NCBI GenBank assembly: GCA_963667315.1
Contig: OY763325.1
Location: 806,001 to 870,000, forward strand
Reading direction: 5' to 3'
Source of the DNA: DAINPP01 sp963667315
GTDB taxonomy: Bacteria > Thermotogota > Thermotogae > MWEM01
Length of the DNA: 64,000 nt
Shown: positions 1 to 9,031 of the stretch, piece by piece
How positions within the stretch are numbered: the stretch's first letter is position 1
Layout of the letters: each line of letters starts with the position of its first letter
Program-made: the position numbers and the translations under genes
Notes under the pieces: generated by a model
Database searches by the model: none
What the model was told of the DNA's origin: nothing
The model's input: only the letters and a program-made list of their open reading frames with translations

Positions 1-883
1 CCAGTTCATCTGATTCCTTTAATTTTCTGACAGATTCTATGGCTGCCATCGTATCAGCAGGGCTCAGTGAACTACTGAAAAGAAAAGGCCTGGCCTTTTG
101 CTTTAAATAATCAATTAAGACCTTTTTCCCGGCAACAAATCCGCCAATAACACCAAATGCCTTCGAAAGAGTTCCAACTTCAATATCGACTCTGTCATGC
201 AACCCAAAATGATCTACAATCCCTTTGCCATGGTCTCCCAGAACACCTTCACCATGAGCATCATCGACCATTAGAATAGCGTTAAATTCCTCACAAACTT
301 CAACGATTCCCGGTAAAGGAGCGAGGTCACCATCCATACTGAATACACCGTCTGTGATTACAAGCATCTTTTTAGCACCTTCAGATTTCGCCTGCTCCAG
401 CTTTACCCTCAAATCACCGACATCTTTGTGTTTCCAGACATATCTCTTTGATTTTGTCAATCTTACAGCATCAATTATGCTCGCATGATTCAGTTCGTCT
501 GAAAGAATCGCATCCTCTTTTCCCATTATCGCCGGGACAACAGCCTGATTGGCACAAAAGCCTGATTGAACCATAATAGTGGCTTCAACACCTTTAAATT
601 CAGCCAGATCTTTTTCAAGCTGAGTATGCAATGTCATCGTTCCGGCTATTGTCCTGACAGCTCCGGGACCTACTCCCCATTCAGCTGTTGCTTCTATTGC
701 ATTTTTAACAAGATCTTCATCATCAGCAAGACCCAGATAATTGTTTGAAGAGAGATTCAGGACATCTTCTCCATTTATCTTCAACCACGCACCCTGTGGA
801 CCTTCCAAAGTTCTGATATTCGTGTAAAGCCCCTTTTCTTTAAGTTCTTCGAGTTCTTTACTCAATTCATTCCACTGATACAT
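1..883 (-). CDS. kbl: 2-amino-3-ketobutyrate CoA ligase / AONS-family aminotransferase (partial)
   Basis: PLP-dependent alpha-oxoamine synthase family, which condenses an acyl-CoA with glycine, or runs in reverse on 2-amino-3-ketobutyrate from threonine breakdown. The translation begins MYQWNELSKELEELK, then shows LSSNNYLGLA, the DDAHGEG segment and the PLP-lysine motif VGTLSKAFG, all typical of the family. The start is ATG at 883 behind a GGGGG-rich ribosome site; the C-terminus lies beyond the left edge. It is the last visible gene of the minus-strand operon headed by the XseB-like gene, 12 bases after the clamp-like gene. Kbl, BioF and related enzymes are hard to separate by eye. Kbl is preferred because no biotin gene is present and the N-terminus is Kbl-like. 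No threonine dehydrogenase is seen in the window. Confidence 0.85.
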   Translation of the reverse strand, partial: MYQWNELSKELEELKEKGLYTNIRTLEGPQGAWLKINGEDVLNLSSNNYLGLADDEDLVKNAIEATAEWGVGPGAVRTIAGTMTLHTQLEKDLAEFKGVEATIMVQSGFCANQAVVPAIMGKEDAILSDELNHASIIDAVRLTKSKRYVWKHKDVGDLRVKLEQAKSEGAKKMLVITDGVFSMDGDLAPLPGIVEVCEEFNAILMVDDAHGEGVLGDHGKGIVDHFGLHDRVDIEVGTLSKAFGVIGGFVAGKKVLIDYLKQKARPFLFSSSLSPADTMAAIESVRKLKESDEL

Positions 884-895
884 TTTTATCCCCCT

Positions 896-1969
896 TTAAT
901 TTATATAATCTACCGCAAATACTATCATCTTCGTCTTTTCAGCATCGCCTATCGCAAGGTATCTGGAAAAATGGTACAAATAGACATACTTGGAGGTAAT
1001 CCTCGAGAGAGCCGACTTTAAATATTTACCCAAAATAGTAAATTCAACATTTTTTTCATGATAACGTTCATCAATCTTTGCTCTACATGAATAATAAAAA
1101 GTCTCTGATTTCACTTCAAAAAGAATTTTCATTCCTTCAAAATTCATCTTTATCGGAAGTCCCGCTGAAATTCTATCAGCTTTTGTGACGTTATGGTTCA
1201 GAGTTTTTTTATCTATCTTATACAACGGTTTGAAAGATCTGTAAATCCGAATCATGCTTTTTAATCTTTCCTCTTCATTCTCTTCCAGTGACCTTGAACA
1301 GATTGACGTTAACAAACCTGCTGTCTGAAATCCTATTTGTTCATTTTCCAATGATATACCAAGTTTAATTTTATCCGATTTCAATGTGCCCTGTGCCTTT
1401 ATAAGATGTCTTAAACTCTGATACGGAACAGTACTTTCAAATGGTTTGCATTTGACACCTGAATGATACAAACAGAAAATTCTATCGTACACTGTAAGTA
1501 TATACAAAATACCTTCAAAAACAAAGAAATAACAATTGTCATCCTCCGGTATATGTACCGTTGAAAAATCAAGCCCAGAAAGAAAATCACCTGCTGATAA
1601 CTCTCCCGCAAGGTCAAAAACATGTCTTTCCGGTGGATTCCGGACAGGCTTCTGCTGAATAGAAAGCATTTCGTTTGCCTGTTTGAGCATGATTTCATTT
1701 GAATTCAGAAAAATTGCAAGGTCTTCATCTGATTGCTTGTCAATAAATAGTTTTAAGGTTTTAATAGAAAGCGCATATGCACCTTTAAAATAATCAACAC
1801 TTTGTCTTAGATTGAAAATAGAATTGATACAGCCATCAGATGCAAAAATCTTCAAACCGTCTTTGTGATACAAATATACATATTTGTGAGTCTTTTCAGT
1901 ACCTGTCAATTTATTACAAAATTCGACAATTTTCCTGAATTTTGTCACGTTCACCAAAAATTCGGACAA
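896..1969 (-). CDS. Divergent DNA sliding-clamp (DnaN)-like protein
   Basis: 357 residues, the usual length of a bacterial beta clamp. The sequence reads as three successive clamp-like domains. Near the start, FLVNVTKFRKIVEFCNKL followed by DGLKIFASDG parallels the DnaN pattern of a first helix and then a strand ending in TATD. Around residues 115-170, HVFDLAGELSAGDFLSGL followed by ILYILTVYDRIFCLYH parallels the second domain (LVATDGHRLAL). The C-terminus, VEFTILGKYLKSALSRI then MIVFAVDYIN, parallels the third domain, which in DnaN ends with YLIMPMR. Identity is low, and this is pattern recognition rather than a database match. It lies in one operon with dnaE, 4 bases downstream of rqcH, which supports a replication or repair role. 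Whether it is the cell's main clamp or a second one cannot be told from this window. Confidence 0.55.
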   Translation of the reverse strand: MSEFLVNVTKFRKIVEFCNKLTGTEKTHKYVYLYHKDGLKIFASDGCINSIFNLRQSVDYFKGAYALSIKTLKLFIDKQSDEDLAIFLNSNEIMLKQANEMLSIQQKPVRNPPERHVFDLAGELSAGDFLSGLDFSTVHIPEDDNCYFFVFEGILYILTVYDRIFCLYHSGVKCKPFESTVPYQSLRHLIKAQGTLKSDKIKLGISLENEQIGFQTAGLLTSICSRSLEENEEERLKSMIRIYRSFKPLYKIDKKTLNHNVTKADRISAGLPIKMNFEGMKILFEVKSETFYYSCRAKIDERYHEKNVEFTILGKYLKSALSRITSKYVYLYHFSRYLAIGDAEKTKMIVFAVDYIN

Positions 1970-1973
1970 TCAA

Positions 1974-3713
1974 TCATCCCTCACTATCCAACTCTTCAAT
2001 GTGCTTAAAAGGATTCACAATTAAGGTCTTGAAATGATCGTAAATAACAAACCCCGGAGCTGCCCCTTTAGGCTTTTTAACATATTTTAACCTGGTGTAA
2101 TCAACCGGTATCTTCGTACCCGTTTTACCTTTTGAAAAATATGCAGCAAGCCTTGCAGCAATTTGGAACACTTCTTCTGGTATTTCTCTTCCGGCCGAAT
2201 TTATAACAACATGTGATCCGGGAATCTTTTGAGCATGAAACCAGAATTCTTCTCTTGAATGACTTCTGCAAATCAAATCATTTTGGCGGTTATTTTTCCC
2301 GACCAGAATTTCGAAATCCATAAACTTAAACTTTCTCGGAGAACTCACCTTTTTTTTATTCTGGCCTTTTTTTCTACGATTCTTATCTACTATATAACCG
2401 GCATCAATCATTTCCTGTCTGATCTCATTAAAATCATTCTCATCTTCTATTAATTCCACCGAATGAATAATATCCTCTATATAGGCAAGTCTTTTGGACA
2501 ATTTTAAAATCCTTTTTTGTACGATTGTTGTCCTTCTCTTCAATTTCGATGCCTTTTTAAACATTCTTTGGGCATTATGATTCAGGTTAAATTTCTTGTT
2601 CAATTCTATCCTTTTTTCTCTTCCGGTATGCCAATTCATGACATCGACAATTTCATAGTTTTTTCTGGGATCAAATTTATAAATACTTCCCATGATCAAT
2701 TCGGCTTTTAGTTGGAGTTCTTCTGATTTTGTACATTCAAGCAAATCTTTTTCAAGGTTATTGATATTTGATTCTAATTTTCCGAGTTCTTTTTCAAGGA
2801 TCTTCCTCAATCTTGCTTTTCTTTCGTTGATAACTGTATTTTTTCTTCTTGATCCATTAACATATTCGACAGCTTCAGAAGGATTCATTTTCTTTACTGA
2901 ATACCCTTCATCAATCGCATGAATAAGAGACATTGGCGAAAGAAGCGGTTTAGCATCCTCTTTTTCATAAACATAAAGATTTAAATCGCTCAGTTCATTA
3001 TCGATATCCAATAGAATTTTTTTCAGGATTAAAATCTTTCCATCCTGTAATATTTCGGTATAGTCAGATTTATCTATTGTTGTTCTGTAGAGAATTTCTT
3101 CAAGATTTTGTTTCCCAATCCCCTGGAATTCTTTTTGAATGAATCGTGATACTTTTTCAGCCGGTGAATACTTTTCGCAAACAGAAGATAAATAATTATA
3201 GTCTTTGTTCTTTAATTCGGTTAACGATATACCACTTCCAATATAAGGGATATACTCAATTCCGTTGATTACAGAACGTTTATCATTAATTAATTTACGC
3301 CATGATTCAAGAATTCTGTTTTTTTCATCGGTGATGATAAGATTTGAATTCCTTCCCATAATTTCAAAAAAAAGTCTGTAAGTTCTGATATCACCTATTT
3401 CATCTCTCTTGGATAATCGAAGCTCCATTATTCTATCTGAACCAAGCTGCGTACATGAAATAAAACGGCTGCCATTCAGATACTTTCTTAAAAACATTGT
3501 AAACGAATTCGGATGATTAGGACTCGGCTCTTTCTTTTTCGTAAAACAGCAGTAGCAATCGGAAGATAATAACGAAACATATAAAACCTTGTGGGAAAAC
3601 TCAAAATAGAAGCGCCCATTTGAAGGCATTTGAACCTTCTTAAGAAAATTCCCTTCCAATTCATTGTTAAACTCCTTGATAAGAATACTCAATGTGATGC
3701 CATCTATGTTCAA
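1974..3713 (-). CDS. rqcH: RqcH / NFACT family ribosome quality control protein
   Basis: 579 residues with the NFACT layout: an NFACT-N domain beginning MNIDGITLSILIKEFNNEL, a helix-hairpin-helix and long coiled-coil middle (about residues 285-430), and a C-terminal NFACT-R domain with FWFHAQKIPGSHVVI and KYVKKPKGAAPGFVIY. The Asp-Arg pair needed for tRNA binding in Bacillus RqcH appears to be present (GSDRIMEL). Family role: binds obstructed 50S subunits carrying peptidyl-tRNA and adds C-terminal alanine tails that mark the chain for degradation. The gene overlaps the end of folD by 4 bases, so translation is probably coupled. Older annotations call this family fibronectin-binding protein. 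SmpB, which belongs to the other main rescue system, is encoded at 9746. Confidence 0.9.
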   Translation of the reverse strand: MNIDGITLSILIKEFNNELEGNFLKKVQMPSNGRFYFEFSHKVLYVSLLSSDCYCCFTKKKEPSPNHPNSFTMFLRKYLNGSRFISCTQLGSDRIMELRLSKRDEIGDIRTYRLFFEIMGRNSNLIITDEKNRILESWRKLINDKRSVINGIEYIPYIGSGISLTELKNKDYNYLSSVCEKYSPAEKVSRFIQKEFQGIGKQNLEEILYRTTIDKSDYTEILQDGKILILKKILLDIDNELSDLNLYVYEKEDAKPLLSPMSLIHAIDEGYSVKKMNPSEAVEYVNGSRRKNTVINERKARLRKILEKELGKLESNINNLEKDLLECTKSEELQLKAELIMGSIYKFDPRKNYEIVDVMNWHTGREKRIELNKKFNLNHNAQRMFKKASKLKRRTTIVQKRILKLSKRLAYIEDIIHSVELIEDENDFNEIRQEMIDAGYIVDKNRRKKGQNKKKVSSPRKFKFMDFEILVGKNNRQNDLICRSHSREEFWFHAQKIPGSHVVINSAGREIPEEVFQIAARLAAYFSKGKTGTKIPVDYTRLKYVKKPKGAAPGFVIYDHFKTLIVNPFKHIEELDSEG

Positions 3714-4564
3714 TTTTTCTCACCTTTATATTTAGACAGACACCTGTTCACAACGTTTGACATTAGAAGAGCTGTTGTAACAACCCCAACTCCACCGGGA
3801 ACCGGTGTGATAGAAATATTTTTCTTTTCCTCAACACCTTCATCTCTTTTGACATCACCGACAAGTCTTCCATCCACAAAATTTATCCCCACATCGATAA
3901 CAACCGTATCATCGGAAAGCATATCACTAGTGACAACACCATGTTTGCCGGCCGCCACAACGAGAATTTCCGATTGCTTTATTTTTTCGTCCAGATTCGC
4001 TGTTCTGGTATGACATACTGTTGGTGTTCCATTATTACTTCTTTCTAGCAGCATGATGTTAAGAGGTTTCCCAACGGTTGTACTTCGACCAATTATGGTA
4101 ATGTCATTTCCTGAAAGCGGGATATTGTAAAATTCCAGAATTCTCAAAACCGCTTCTGCAGTGCAGGGATAAAAGAAAGGTTTCTCATAAAACAATAATC
4201 CCAGATTGATGTTTGTAATCCCTTCAACATCTTTTTCTGGATTGATGGCATTAATAACCTGTAATTTGTCAAATTTAGAAGGAAGCGGTAATGCCAGCAT
4301 GATACCATCGACTTCATTATCCTTCCCATAACGTTTGATAACGTCTATCAGTTCATTTTGAGAAACTCTATCTTCAAGTTCTTTATGAATATGTTCAATT
4401 CCAAGTTTTTTTGCGACTTTAGTTTGTGAATTGATATATGATCTTGTAGATGGATCAGGTGCAACACTAACCGTAATCAATTTAGGTGCTCTTTCACACT
4501 GTCCGATTTTCTCTTTTATTTTCTCTTTAATGTTCTTTGCAGGCAATTTCCCGCTTAATATCAT
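3710..4564 (-). CDS. folD: Methylenetetrahydrofolate dehydrogenase / cyclohydrolase FolD
   Basis: 284 residues, normal for FolD. It interconverts 5,10-methylene-THF, methenyl-THF and 10-formyl-THF with NAD(P), feeding one-carbon units to purines and formyl-Met-tRNA. Visible features are the SYINSQTK segment with the catalytic Lys, the DGIMLALPLP motif (usually QLPLP), the IIGRSTTVGKP nucleotide-binding segment and the closing PVPGGVGVVTTALL signature. It overlaps dnaE by 4 bases upstream and rqcH by 4 bases downstream. In many bacteria folD precedes xseA-xseB; here an XseB-like gene heads the same operon but xseA is absent from it. Confidence 0.95.
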   Translation of the reverse strand: MILSGKLPAKNIKEKIKEKIGQCERAPKLITVSVAPDPSTRSYINSQTKVAKKLGIEHIHKELEDRVSQNELIDVIKRYGKDNEVDGIMLALPLPSKFDKLQVINAINPEKDVEGITNINLGLLFYEKPFFYPCTAEAVLRILEFYNIPLSGNDITIIGRSTTVGKPLNIMLLERSNNGTPTVCHTRTANLDEKIKQSEILVVAAGKHGVVTSDMLSDDTVVIDVGINFVDGRLVGDVKRDEGVEEKKNISITPVPGGVGVVTTALLMSNVVNRCLSKYKGEKN

Positions 4565-7416
4565 AATAACACCTCCATAATGCCCTTTCCCGTTATAATC
4601 CTTATTTTTTTCAACCCTGAATCTTTTAAATGCGAAAGATCATCAAACAGAGCAGGTTCAACTTCCCTATAATCAATACTCTTTATTTCTATCGATTGTG
4701 AAGAAGGGGTGTAAAAACCAATCAACGAAGGCTTCCTCTTTTTCTTTTGAAATAGAATAAAATCACCTTCAGAAAGTTTTCTATTTGAATGAAGGACCTC
4801 AGAGTCAAAACCACTTGAAATTCTATAGTCGTTCTTTTTTTCTTCGCCGATGACAACTCCGATAAACAGATTACCATTCATAAACGGATTATATCTAAGG
4901 TTAAATATTCTCGGATAGTCAACAATGAATCCATAACTGAATAATTCGTTTTTCACAAGTTCTGCAATATTTTTTTGTGATTTTGAGACTCTCTCGTTCT
5001 GTGGGGTCTCATTTTCGGTTATTTCTCCAAACAATTTAGCTCCAATTTTTTTTAATGCCTTTTTGTTCTTATTTCTTAAAAAGATGAGCTCTCGGTAATT
5101 TACATTTTTATCCAAATCCCAGAATAAATGTGCCCATATACATTTTTGTAATTGCTTGTCAGATAGGGTCTTTTCATCAATTCTGTAAATAAAATCTTCC
5201 GCATTCTGAAACAATCCGTGTTCCCTTTCACTCATGATTTTCTCAGCGGATATCCTGTTAAGTTCTTTTATCAAATGCAATCCAAGCCTAAGACCTTTTC
5301 CCTCTATAACAGTCAAAAATTCACTCTTGTTTATGTCAGGTGGATAGATTGGAATTCCGTTTTTAACGGCTTCAATTATTAATTGAAATATCTTTTCAGG
5401 TTTCCCATGACTTGAATCAATCAATGTTCTGTAAAAATGCCCGGAGAAATTTATTTTAGTATAGGCAGTCCAGTATGTTATAAATGAATATGCGGTAGCA
5501 TGTGCCTTGTTGAAAGCATAGCCTGCAAATTCATACATTTGATTAAACAATTCTTTCGCAGCATCACTTTCCATATTACGGTGAATACACCCTTCAATGA
5601 ACGACTGTTCAAGCTTTTTCATCTGTTCCGGGTCTTTTTTTGCCATTGCCTTCCTTAGATCATGTGCCTGTTTCGGGGAAAAACCACCGAGCTTAATCGA
5701 CATTTCCATTATCTGTTCCTGAAATATCGGAACACCATAAGTATCAGATAAGATTTCTTTCACAAGCGGATGAAAATACTCAACTTTCTTATTACCATTT
5801 CTCCTATTTATCCATTCATCCGTCAAACCACTCTGATTTGGTCCAGGTCTGTTCAACGAAATCATCACTCTGATCTCATCAAAATTCTTTGGGGTGAATT
5901 TCTTTGCGAGAAGTCGTCCACTTCGACTATCTAATTGAAATACCCCTTTTAAATTATCACTTTTTAAACTTTCAATTACTTTTTTTTCATCCGGAACTAC
6001 ATTGTAAAATGGGAAATTCGACCCATCTAACTGCTGCCCCATCTCTTTTAAGAGCGAAAGCGTAATCAATCCAAGGACATCCATTTTAAAAATACCGCAA
6101 TTTTTAAGGGAATCCATATCATATTGTGTCATCAGAAAAGTTTCATTCAAATCCTGAAGCGGAATTTGTCCGCGTAAATCTTTTTCGGAAAATATAATAC
6201 CTGCCGCATGTGTTGAAACGTGATGCGGTAATCCCGTTATCGTTTCAATCAGATGATTGATTTCCATCGCAGAATAGTTGTTTTTCGCCACATCAATATG
6301 TTTTTTCATTTCTCTTTTGACTAATTTTTCTCCGTATGTACCAAAGGTTATAACGTGTACCATATGATTTTTTCCATATTTTTCATTTAATACCTTCAAT
6401 AATTCAGGTCTCATCTGATCATCGACGTCAATATCTATATCCGGTTCATCTTCACGGTCTTCGCTTAAAAATCTCTCAAACATCAGACGATACTGGACTG
6501 GGTCCGGTTGTGTTATTCCAAGCAGATAGACCAGCAAAGACGAAACAGCTGACCCCCTACCGGGACCAACAACAGCTCCAATCTCTCTTGCGGTAGTTAC
6601 AATCTCCTCTGCAAGGAGCAAATAGCGAGAAAAGCCCTTTCCCGCAACAACCGAATACTCATATTCAAAACGCTCTTTATAAACATCGTAGTTCTCATTT
6701 TCGAGCGAAATTCTCTTCTTAAATGCTGCTCCAGTTTTCAGTAAAAGGAGTTTATCTTCACTTTCTTCTTCATTTTGAAATAGTGGAATTGCGTATTCAA
6801 CTTTCAAATCATAGGCTTGGACCATCGCAACAACTTTTTCAATGTTTGTAAAGACCTTCTCGTTTCTATTTGATTCATATAAATCCAAGAAAGCGTCAAA
6901 GGAAAAAAAAGCTTTCCTCTCTTTTTCCGTTATTTTTCCAATATTTTGTATTAGCATCAATGCCTGTTTATCATCAGCAGAGAGTGTATTTATCTCCTTG
7001 AAAAAGATTTTAAAATCATCCAATTCAGATTTCTCACCAATACTATCCGATGCAAGGTAAATATTATTGTAGGACTTTTGCAATTCTGAAAATTCTTCTT
7101 CAGAACCTGAATAAACTGAAAAAATCTCTTCTGAAGATAATACCTCTTCAATATCAAACACTTTATTTTTATACCCAACAAGTAATTCATACCCTTTTCT
7201 ATTGATAGCAAAAAAATTGAATCTTGTCTGATCATTCAAACCAAATACGGGTTTAATCTTTTTCTTATTACAAATATTCAGAAAATTGGGCAACACATAA
7301 AAATTTTCATCACATATTGCAGCATGAGAAAAGCCGGCTTTTAAACAACGACTGACATACTCTTCAATTTTAATTGTTGACTTCGAGATTGAAAAACAAC
7401 TTTTTACATTCAGCAT
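4561..7416 (-). CDS. dnaE: DNA polymerase III alpha subunit, short DnaE type
   Basis: 951 residues, a C-family polymerase at the short end of the DnaE range. The palm and thumb motifs are intact: VGPGRGSAVSSLLVYLLG, EPDIDIDVDDQMR with the catalytic aspartates, LPHHVSTHAAGIIFS, FKMDVLGLITL, LNRPGPNQSG and AGYAFNKAHATAYSF. The N-terminal PHP domain looks degenerate: the opening LHVHSEYS-type metal motif of other DnaE proteins is NVKSCFSIS here, so PHP-dependent proofreading is unlikely. An OB-fold-like stretch lies near residues 840-900. It overlaps folD by 4 bases and starts 2 bases after the XseB-like stop. Thermotogota usually carry both PolC and a DnaE, so this may be the accessory rather than the leading replicative enzyme (inference). 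Confidence 0.93.
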   Translation of the reverse strand: MLNVKSCFSISKSTIKIEEYVSRCLKAGFSHAAICDENFYVLPNFLNICNKKKIKPVFGLNDQTRFNFFAINRKGYELLVGYKNKVFDIEEVLSSEEIFSVYSGSEEEFSELQKSYNNIYLASDSIGEKSELDDFKIFFKEINTLSADDKQALMLIQNIGKITEKERKAFFSFDAFLDLYESNRNEKVFTNIEKVVAMVQAYDLKVEYAIPLFQNEEESEDKLLLLKTGAAFKKRISLENENYDVYKERFEYEYSVVAGKGFSRYLLLAEEIVTTAREIGAVVGPGRGSAVSSLLVYLLGITQPDPVQYRLMFERFLSEDREDEPDIDIDVDDQMRPELLKVLNEKYGKNHMVHVITFGTYGEKLVKREMKKHIDVAKNNYSAMEINHLIETITGLPHHVSTHAAGIIFSEKDLRGQIPLQDLNETFLMTQYDMDSLKNCGIFKMDVLGLITLSLLKEMGQQLDGSNFPFYNVVPDEKKVIESLKSDNLKGVFQLDSRSGRLLAKKFTPKNFDEIRVMISLNRPGPNQSGLTDEWINRRNGNKKVEYFHPLVKEILSDTYGVPIFQEQIMEMSIKLGGFSPKQAHDLRKAMAKKDPEQMKKLEQSFIEGCIHRNMESDAAKELFNQMYEFAGYAFNKAHATAYSFITYWTAYTKINFSGHFYRTLIDSSHGKPEKIFQLIIEAVKNGIPIYPPDINKSEFLTVIEGKGLRLGLHLIKELNRISAEKIMSEREHGLFQNAEDFIYRIDEKTLSDKQLQKCIWAHLFWDLDKNVNYRELIFLRNKNKKALKKIGAKLFGEITENETPQNERVSKSQKNIAELVKNELFSYGFIVDYPRIFNLRYNPFMNGNLFIGVVIGEEKKNDYRISSGFDSEVLHSNRKLSEGDFILFQKKKRKPSLIGFYTPSSQSIEIKSIDYREVEPALFDDLSHLKDSGLKKIRIITGKGIMEVLL

Positions 7417-7418
7417 TT

Positions 7419-7604
7419 TCAGTTATTATCTTTTAGTTTTTTCTCGCAAAATTTTATCAAACCCTTTTCGATTCTATCAGATTCTTCTGAATTATGGCAT
7501 GAATCATACTCTTCTATCTGATTTAAAACATATTGAAGCTCAACAGGATTGAGGCCTTCTTTAATTTGTTCAAAAAGTTTAATTATCTTTTTATAGTCAC
7601 CCAT
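7419..7604 (-). CDS. Small acidic protein, possible exonuclease VII small subunit (XseB-like)
   Basis: 61 residues, predicted all-helical. The C-terminal part, IEKGLIKFCEKKLKD, resembles the end of XseB, where an EEGxKLxKxCxKKLxEAE pattern is typical, and the length is close to XseB. The N-terminal half (KKIIKLFEQIKEGLN) is less XseB-like. XseB binds the nuclease subunit XseA; no XseA is encoded in this operon. It is the first gene of the operon leading into dnaE-folD, a context that supports XseB because folD and xse genes are often linked. The start is ATG at 7604, behind a weak ribosome site (GGGAG at about 12 bases). Identification is tentative. Confidence 0.45.
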   Translation of the reverse strand: MGDYKKIIKLFEQIKEGLNPVELQYVLNQIEEYDSCHNSEESDRIEKGLIKFCEKKLKDNN

Positions 7605-7651
7605 TCAAACGCTCCCTTTTAAAAACAAAAACACAAAAAATAAATCGTAAA

Positions 7652-7710
7652 ATTATATCACAAATAAAAAACCGCTTGGCTTCCTTTCAGTCTTTAAGAA
7701 ATGTTATAAT
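7652..7710. promoter_or_regulatory. Divergent pair of extended -10 promoters
   Basis: On the minus strand TGATATAAT (TATAAT at 7657-7652) faces the XseB-dnaE operon. On the plus strand TGTTATAAT (TATAAT at 7705-7710) faces the SixA-CHAD gene. Both carry the TGN extension and neither has a good -35 box. The same extended -10 recurs before gltX, btuF, glgP and the amidase gene. Confidence 0.6.
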
Positions 7711-7734
7711 CATTGCGCAACAGGGAGGTGAATA

Positions 7735-9030
7735 GTGAAAGAGATAATATTTATCAGACACGCAACTGCTGAAGAGCGAGAACCTGAACAAGACATTCTC
7801 CGAAAATTGACACCTAAAGGTATCTATGAATCAGAAAACATTGCCAGTTTACTTTCAAAATTAAACAAAAACGTAGACTTGATTATTACTTCAAACGCTT
7901 ACAGAGCTCTTGAAACTGCAGATAATATTCAAAGAATGGCTTTTCATAACATCGAAAGGATGGTAGATGAAAAACTATATTCCGGTGGCAAAAATGATTA
8001 TTTAAAGACCTTGAAGAAATTAAAGGACAAATACAATTCAGTAATGGTGATTGGACATAATCCGGTTATAAGAGAAGTTGCGGCTTATTTCATGGATGTT
8101 AGTCTATACAATATTTGTTTTCCAAAAGCGTCAGTTTATTCATTCAGAATTGATTGTGACAGTTGGAAAGCGATCAGTAACAGGTATTCTGAACTAACAC
8201 TTTACATAAAAAAAGACCATATAGAAAAACTTTCTTCAAATCGGAAGGATAAAAAAAAAATTGATTCTTTAGAAAACCAATATAACAAAACTATAACACT
8301 TTTAAACGCAATAAAATTAGAGGGATTTAAAACAGGATATACACATGATTTAAGAATTATCAATCGAAAATGGCTATCGATTATCGATTTCTCAAAGAAA
8401 AACGATGAATTGAATAGAATTATTTCAGACTTCCTATCTAAAACAGGAAAATACAGGGATGTTTGTGTTCAGACAAAAATACTAAAAAAATTGAATAGAG
8501 AGCAACAAATTTATCGTTATTGGAAAAAAAGAAAGAAGAAAACGAAAACTATTCTGACTAAAGAGATGAAGGATTATTTTTCAAGAGATATCAAGACACT
8601 GTTTTTCGAATATTATCATGAGCTTGCCTCTCAGGAGGACCCTTTTCAGAAAGAAGTTATAAAAAGAGATCTATTTACTTCAATAGAAAACCTCAGGACA
8701 AGTAAAGAATTATATTCAGAACACGATCTTTTAAAACTGCATCAATTTAGATTAAAAGCAAAGGCTGTTCGCTATAAAATTGAATTTTACAACGCGTTTT
8801 TCCATACTTTCGAATACAAACTTGAAGATTTGATTTATTTACAGAAAAAAATTGGCAAAATCAGAGATTTACAAAAACTCGTCAACCATATTGAAAAGAA
8901 AAAAAAGCGTTTTAATGAAAAAGAGTTTCAGGAGACTATAGAGAAAATAGAGACAAAAACTGCTGAAACATGGAAAAAGTTGCATCTTTTTTTAGAAAAA
9001 AATAATTTCTATTTACAAACAGGAGGCTAG
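7735..9030 (+). CDS. SixA-type histidine phosphatase fused to a CHAD domain
   Basis: 431 residues. The N-terminal 160 or so form a phosphohistidine phosphatase of the SixA branch: FIRHATAEE with the catalytic Arg8-His9, LTPKGIYESENIA, ITSNAYRALETA and VIGHNPV. The remainder is a helical, Lys/Arg-rich CHAD domain with His-containing helices (TGYTHDLRIINRKWLSI, KLHQFRLKAKAVRYKIEF, KIGKIRDLQKLVNHI). CHAD domains are known to bind polyphosphate. The fusion suggests a phosphatase directed to polyphosphate-associated or histidine-phosphorylated targets, but the substrate is unknown. The start is GTG at 7735, 7 bases after GGGAGG. A separate CYTH protein, the usual partner domain of CHAD, is encoded at 38419. 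Confidence 0.85.
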   Translation: MKEIIFIRHATAEEREPEQDILRKLTPKGIYESENIASLLSKLNKNVDLIITSNAYRALETADNIQRMAFHNIERMVDEKLYSGGKNDYLKTLKKLKDKYNSVMVIGHNPVIREVAAYFMDVSLYNICFPKASVYSFRIDCDSWKAISNRYSELTLYIKKDHIEKLSSNRKDKKKIDSLENQYNKTITLLNAIKLEGFKTGYTHDLRIINRKWLSIIDFSKKNDELNRIISDFLSKTGKYRDVCVQTKILKKLNREQQIYRYWKKRKKKTKTILTKEMKDYFSRDIKTLFFEYYHELASQEDPFQKEVIKRDLFTSIENLRTSKELYSEHDLLKLHQFRLKAKAVRYKIEFYNAFFHTFEYKLEDLIYLQKKIGKIRDLQKLVNHIEKKKKRFNEKEFQETIEKIETKTAETWKKLHLFLEKNNFYLQTGG

Positions 9031-9031
9031 T

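Noticed and set aside
566..748. Short plus-strand frame inside the kbl gene
   Set aside because: It lies entirely within the conserved coding frame of the opposite strand, with no ribosome site.
7419..7604. A complete exonuclease VII module
   Set aside because: Only a weak XseB-like small subunit is present; no XseA is encoded in the operon.
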